In this document: positions 63,478-64,000 of the stretch, one piece after another
Numbering within the stretch: position 1 is the first letter of the stretch
Layout of the letters: every line of letters begins with the position of its first letter
Source: Vagococcus entomophilus
Lineage (GTDB): Bacteria > Bacillota > Bacilli > Lactobacillales > Vagococcaceae
Assembly (NCBI RefSeq): GCF_003987595.1
Contig: NZ_NGJZ01000004.1
Coordinates: 1 to 64,000 of the forward strand
Length of the DNA: 64,000 nucleotides
Direction of reading: 5' to 3'
Notes under the pieces: generated by a model
Seen by the model: only the letters and a program-made list of their open reading frames with translations
What the model was told of the DNA's origin: nothing
Databases searched by the model: none
Program-made: the position numbers and the translations under genes

Positions 63478-64000
63478 ATGAGAAAAATCGTAAAAATATT
63501 TTGGAAAGAACATCTAATTACTCTGCTATTCATGTTAGGATCTGGGATTAGCACAACTATAGTCAGCTTTGTCAACGCTTCGATTTTAAATTCATTGATT
63601 AAATTCAATTTGCATTCATTTTTAATCAGCATTTCAAAATTAATTGTAGTTTACATGTTTTTTTTACTATTTACTTACCTTAAAATACTACAATCTAGAA
63701 AAACCTCACAAAAAATGGCAAAATTCTTAAGGGATAAAATAATTGATGAGGTTTCAAATTTTTCACCTAGAGAATTTAAAAAGAGTAAGGTAGGGGATTA
63801 TACTTCATGGTTAAGTAACGATATAAATCAAATTGAAGATCAAGGATTTACTGTTTTTTTTGAACTACTCTCCAATATAATTAATTTATCATTAGCCCTA
63901 ATTTCATTGTTATATATCCATTGGTCATTGTTTATAGTGACTATTATAGAAATAGTTATTATTATTCAGTTACCTAGATTATTTAAGAAAAAAATGGCCG
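63478..64000 (+). CDS. ABC transporter, membrane part, runs off the window
   Basis: The open frame from ATG 63478 continues past the right edge (174 codons visible). AAAGGAG precedes the start. Visible helices (WKEHLITLLFMLGSGISTTIVS, LIVVYMFFLLFTYL, LSLALISLLYIHWSLFIVTII) and the KVGDYTSWLSNDINQIED segment are those of the type-1 ABC exporter membrane domain, so an ATPase domain should follow outside. Divergent from the Rgg-like regulator; peptide or bacteriocin export is plausible. Confidence 0.8.
   Translation, partial: MRKIVKIFWKEHLITLLFMLGSGISTTIVSFVNASILNSLIKFNLHSFLISISKLIVVYMFFLLFTYLKILQSRKTSQKMAKFLRDKIIDEVSNFSPREFKKSKVGDYTSWLSNDINQIEDQGFTVFFELLSNIINLSLALISLLYIHWSLFIVTIIEIVIIIQLPRLFKKKMA

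Overview
The window reads as low-GC Firmicutes DNA of the Enterococcus type (order Lactobacillales). The left edge is the 5' end of a 16S rRNA gene on the minus strand with three stacked promoters. Next comes the enterococcal housekeeping run lysS-dusB-hslO-ftsH-hpt-tilS-S1 protein-divIC-rqcP-MOP flippase-mfd-pth, all on the minus strand, followed by ldh on the plus strand. The species cannot be fixed from the sequence alone.

15.6-25 kb: L-lactate dehydrogenase, an anchored L,D-transpeptidase, a 43-aa secreted peptide convergent with an XRE/TPR regulator (a probable RRNPP-type peptide-sensing pair), an Rrf2 regulator with a giant YhgE/Pip membrane protein, and an M24 peptidase. 25-35 kb is an AT-rich accessory island: two copies of an unrecognised protein family, a short divergent Tet(M)/EF-G-like GTPase behind a collapsed ABC-transporter operon, a berberine-bridge-type flavoprotein, a broken AbrB/MazE-like antitoxin, IS3-family remnants and a small lipoprotein.

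35.5-49.3 kb is carbohydrate metabolism. The first block (LicT-type antiterminator, beta-glucoside PTS EIIBCA, cytoplasmic Cys-type sulfatase, anaerobic sulfatase maturase, TauE/SafE exporter) looks like a pathway for importing a sulfated sugar or glycoside, removing sulfate and exporting it. Both the antiterminator gene and the PTS gene are preceded by a LicT-type RNA antiterminator overlapping a terminator. After an EcsC protein and a TetR/YciI divergon comes a second block: LicR-type regulator, GH1 phospho-glycosidase, and cellobiose-type PTS IIC (frameshifted), IIA and IIB. The GH1 enzyme has Gln in place of the acid/base Glu, as plant myrosinases do.

49.5-56.1 kb is the most unusual part: a lipase toxin gene of the TslA-like reverse-LXG (type VII secretion) type with two small helical partner genes, preceded by six tandem units. 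Each unit is a membrane-anchored putative immunity gene overlapping the 5' end of a toxin gene. Five of the six toxin genes stop just after the same conserved block, so the array looks like a bank of silent immunity/toxin-N-terminus cassettes that could recombine into the one full-length toxin.

56.4-64 kb: a monooxygenase-fold protein, a second Dus, an ArsR regulator divergent from a PEP-mutase/isocitrate-lyase-family enzyme, a CTP-synthase-like amidotransferase, an AAA ATPase, and an Rgg-like regulator with a damaged 5' end divergent from an ABC exporter that runs off the window.
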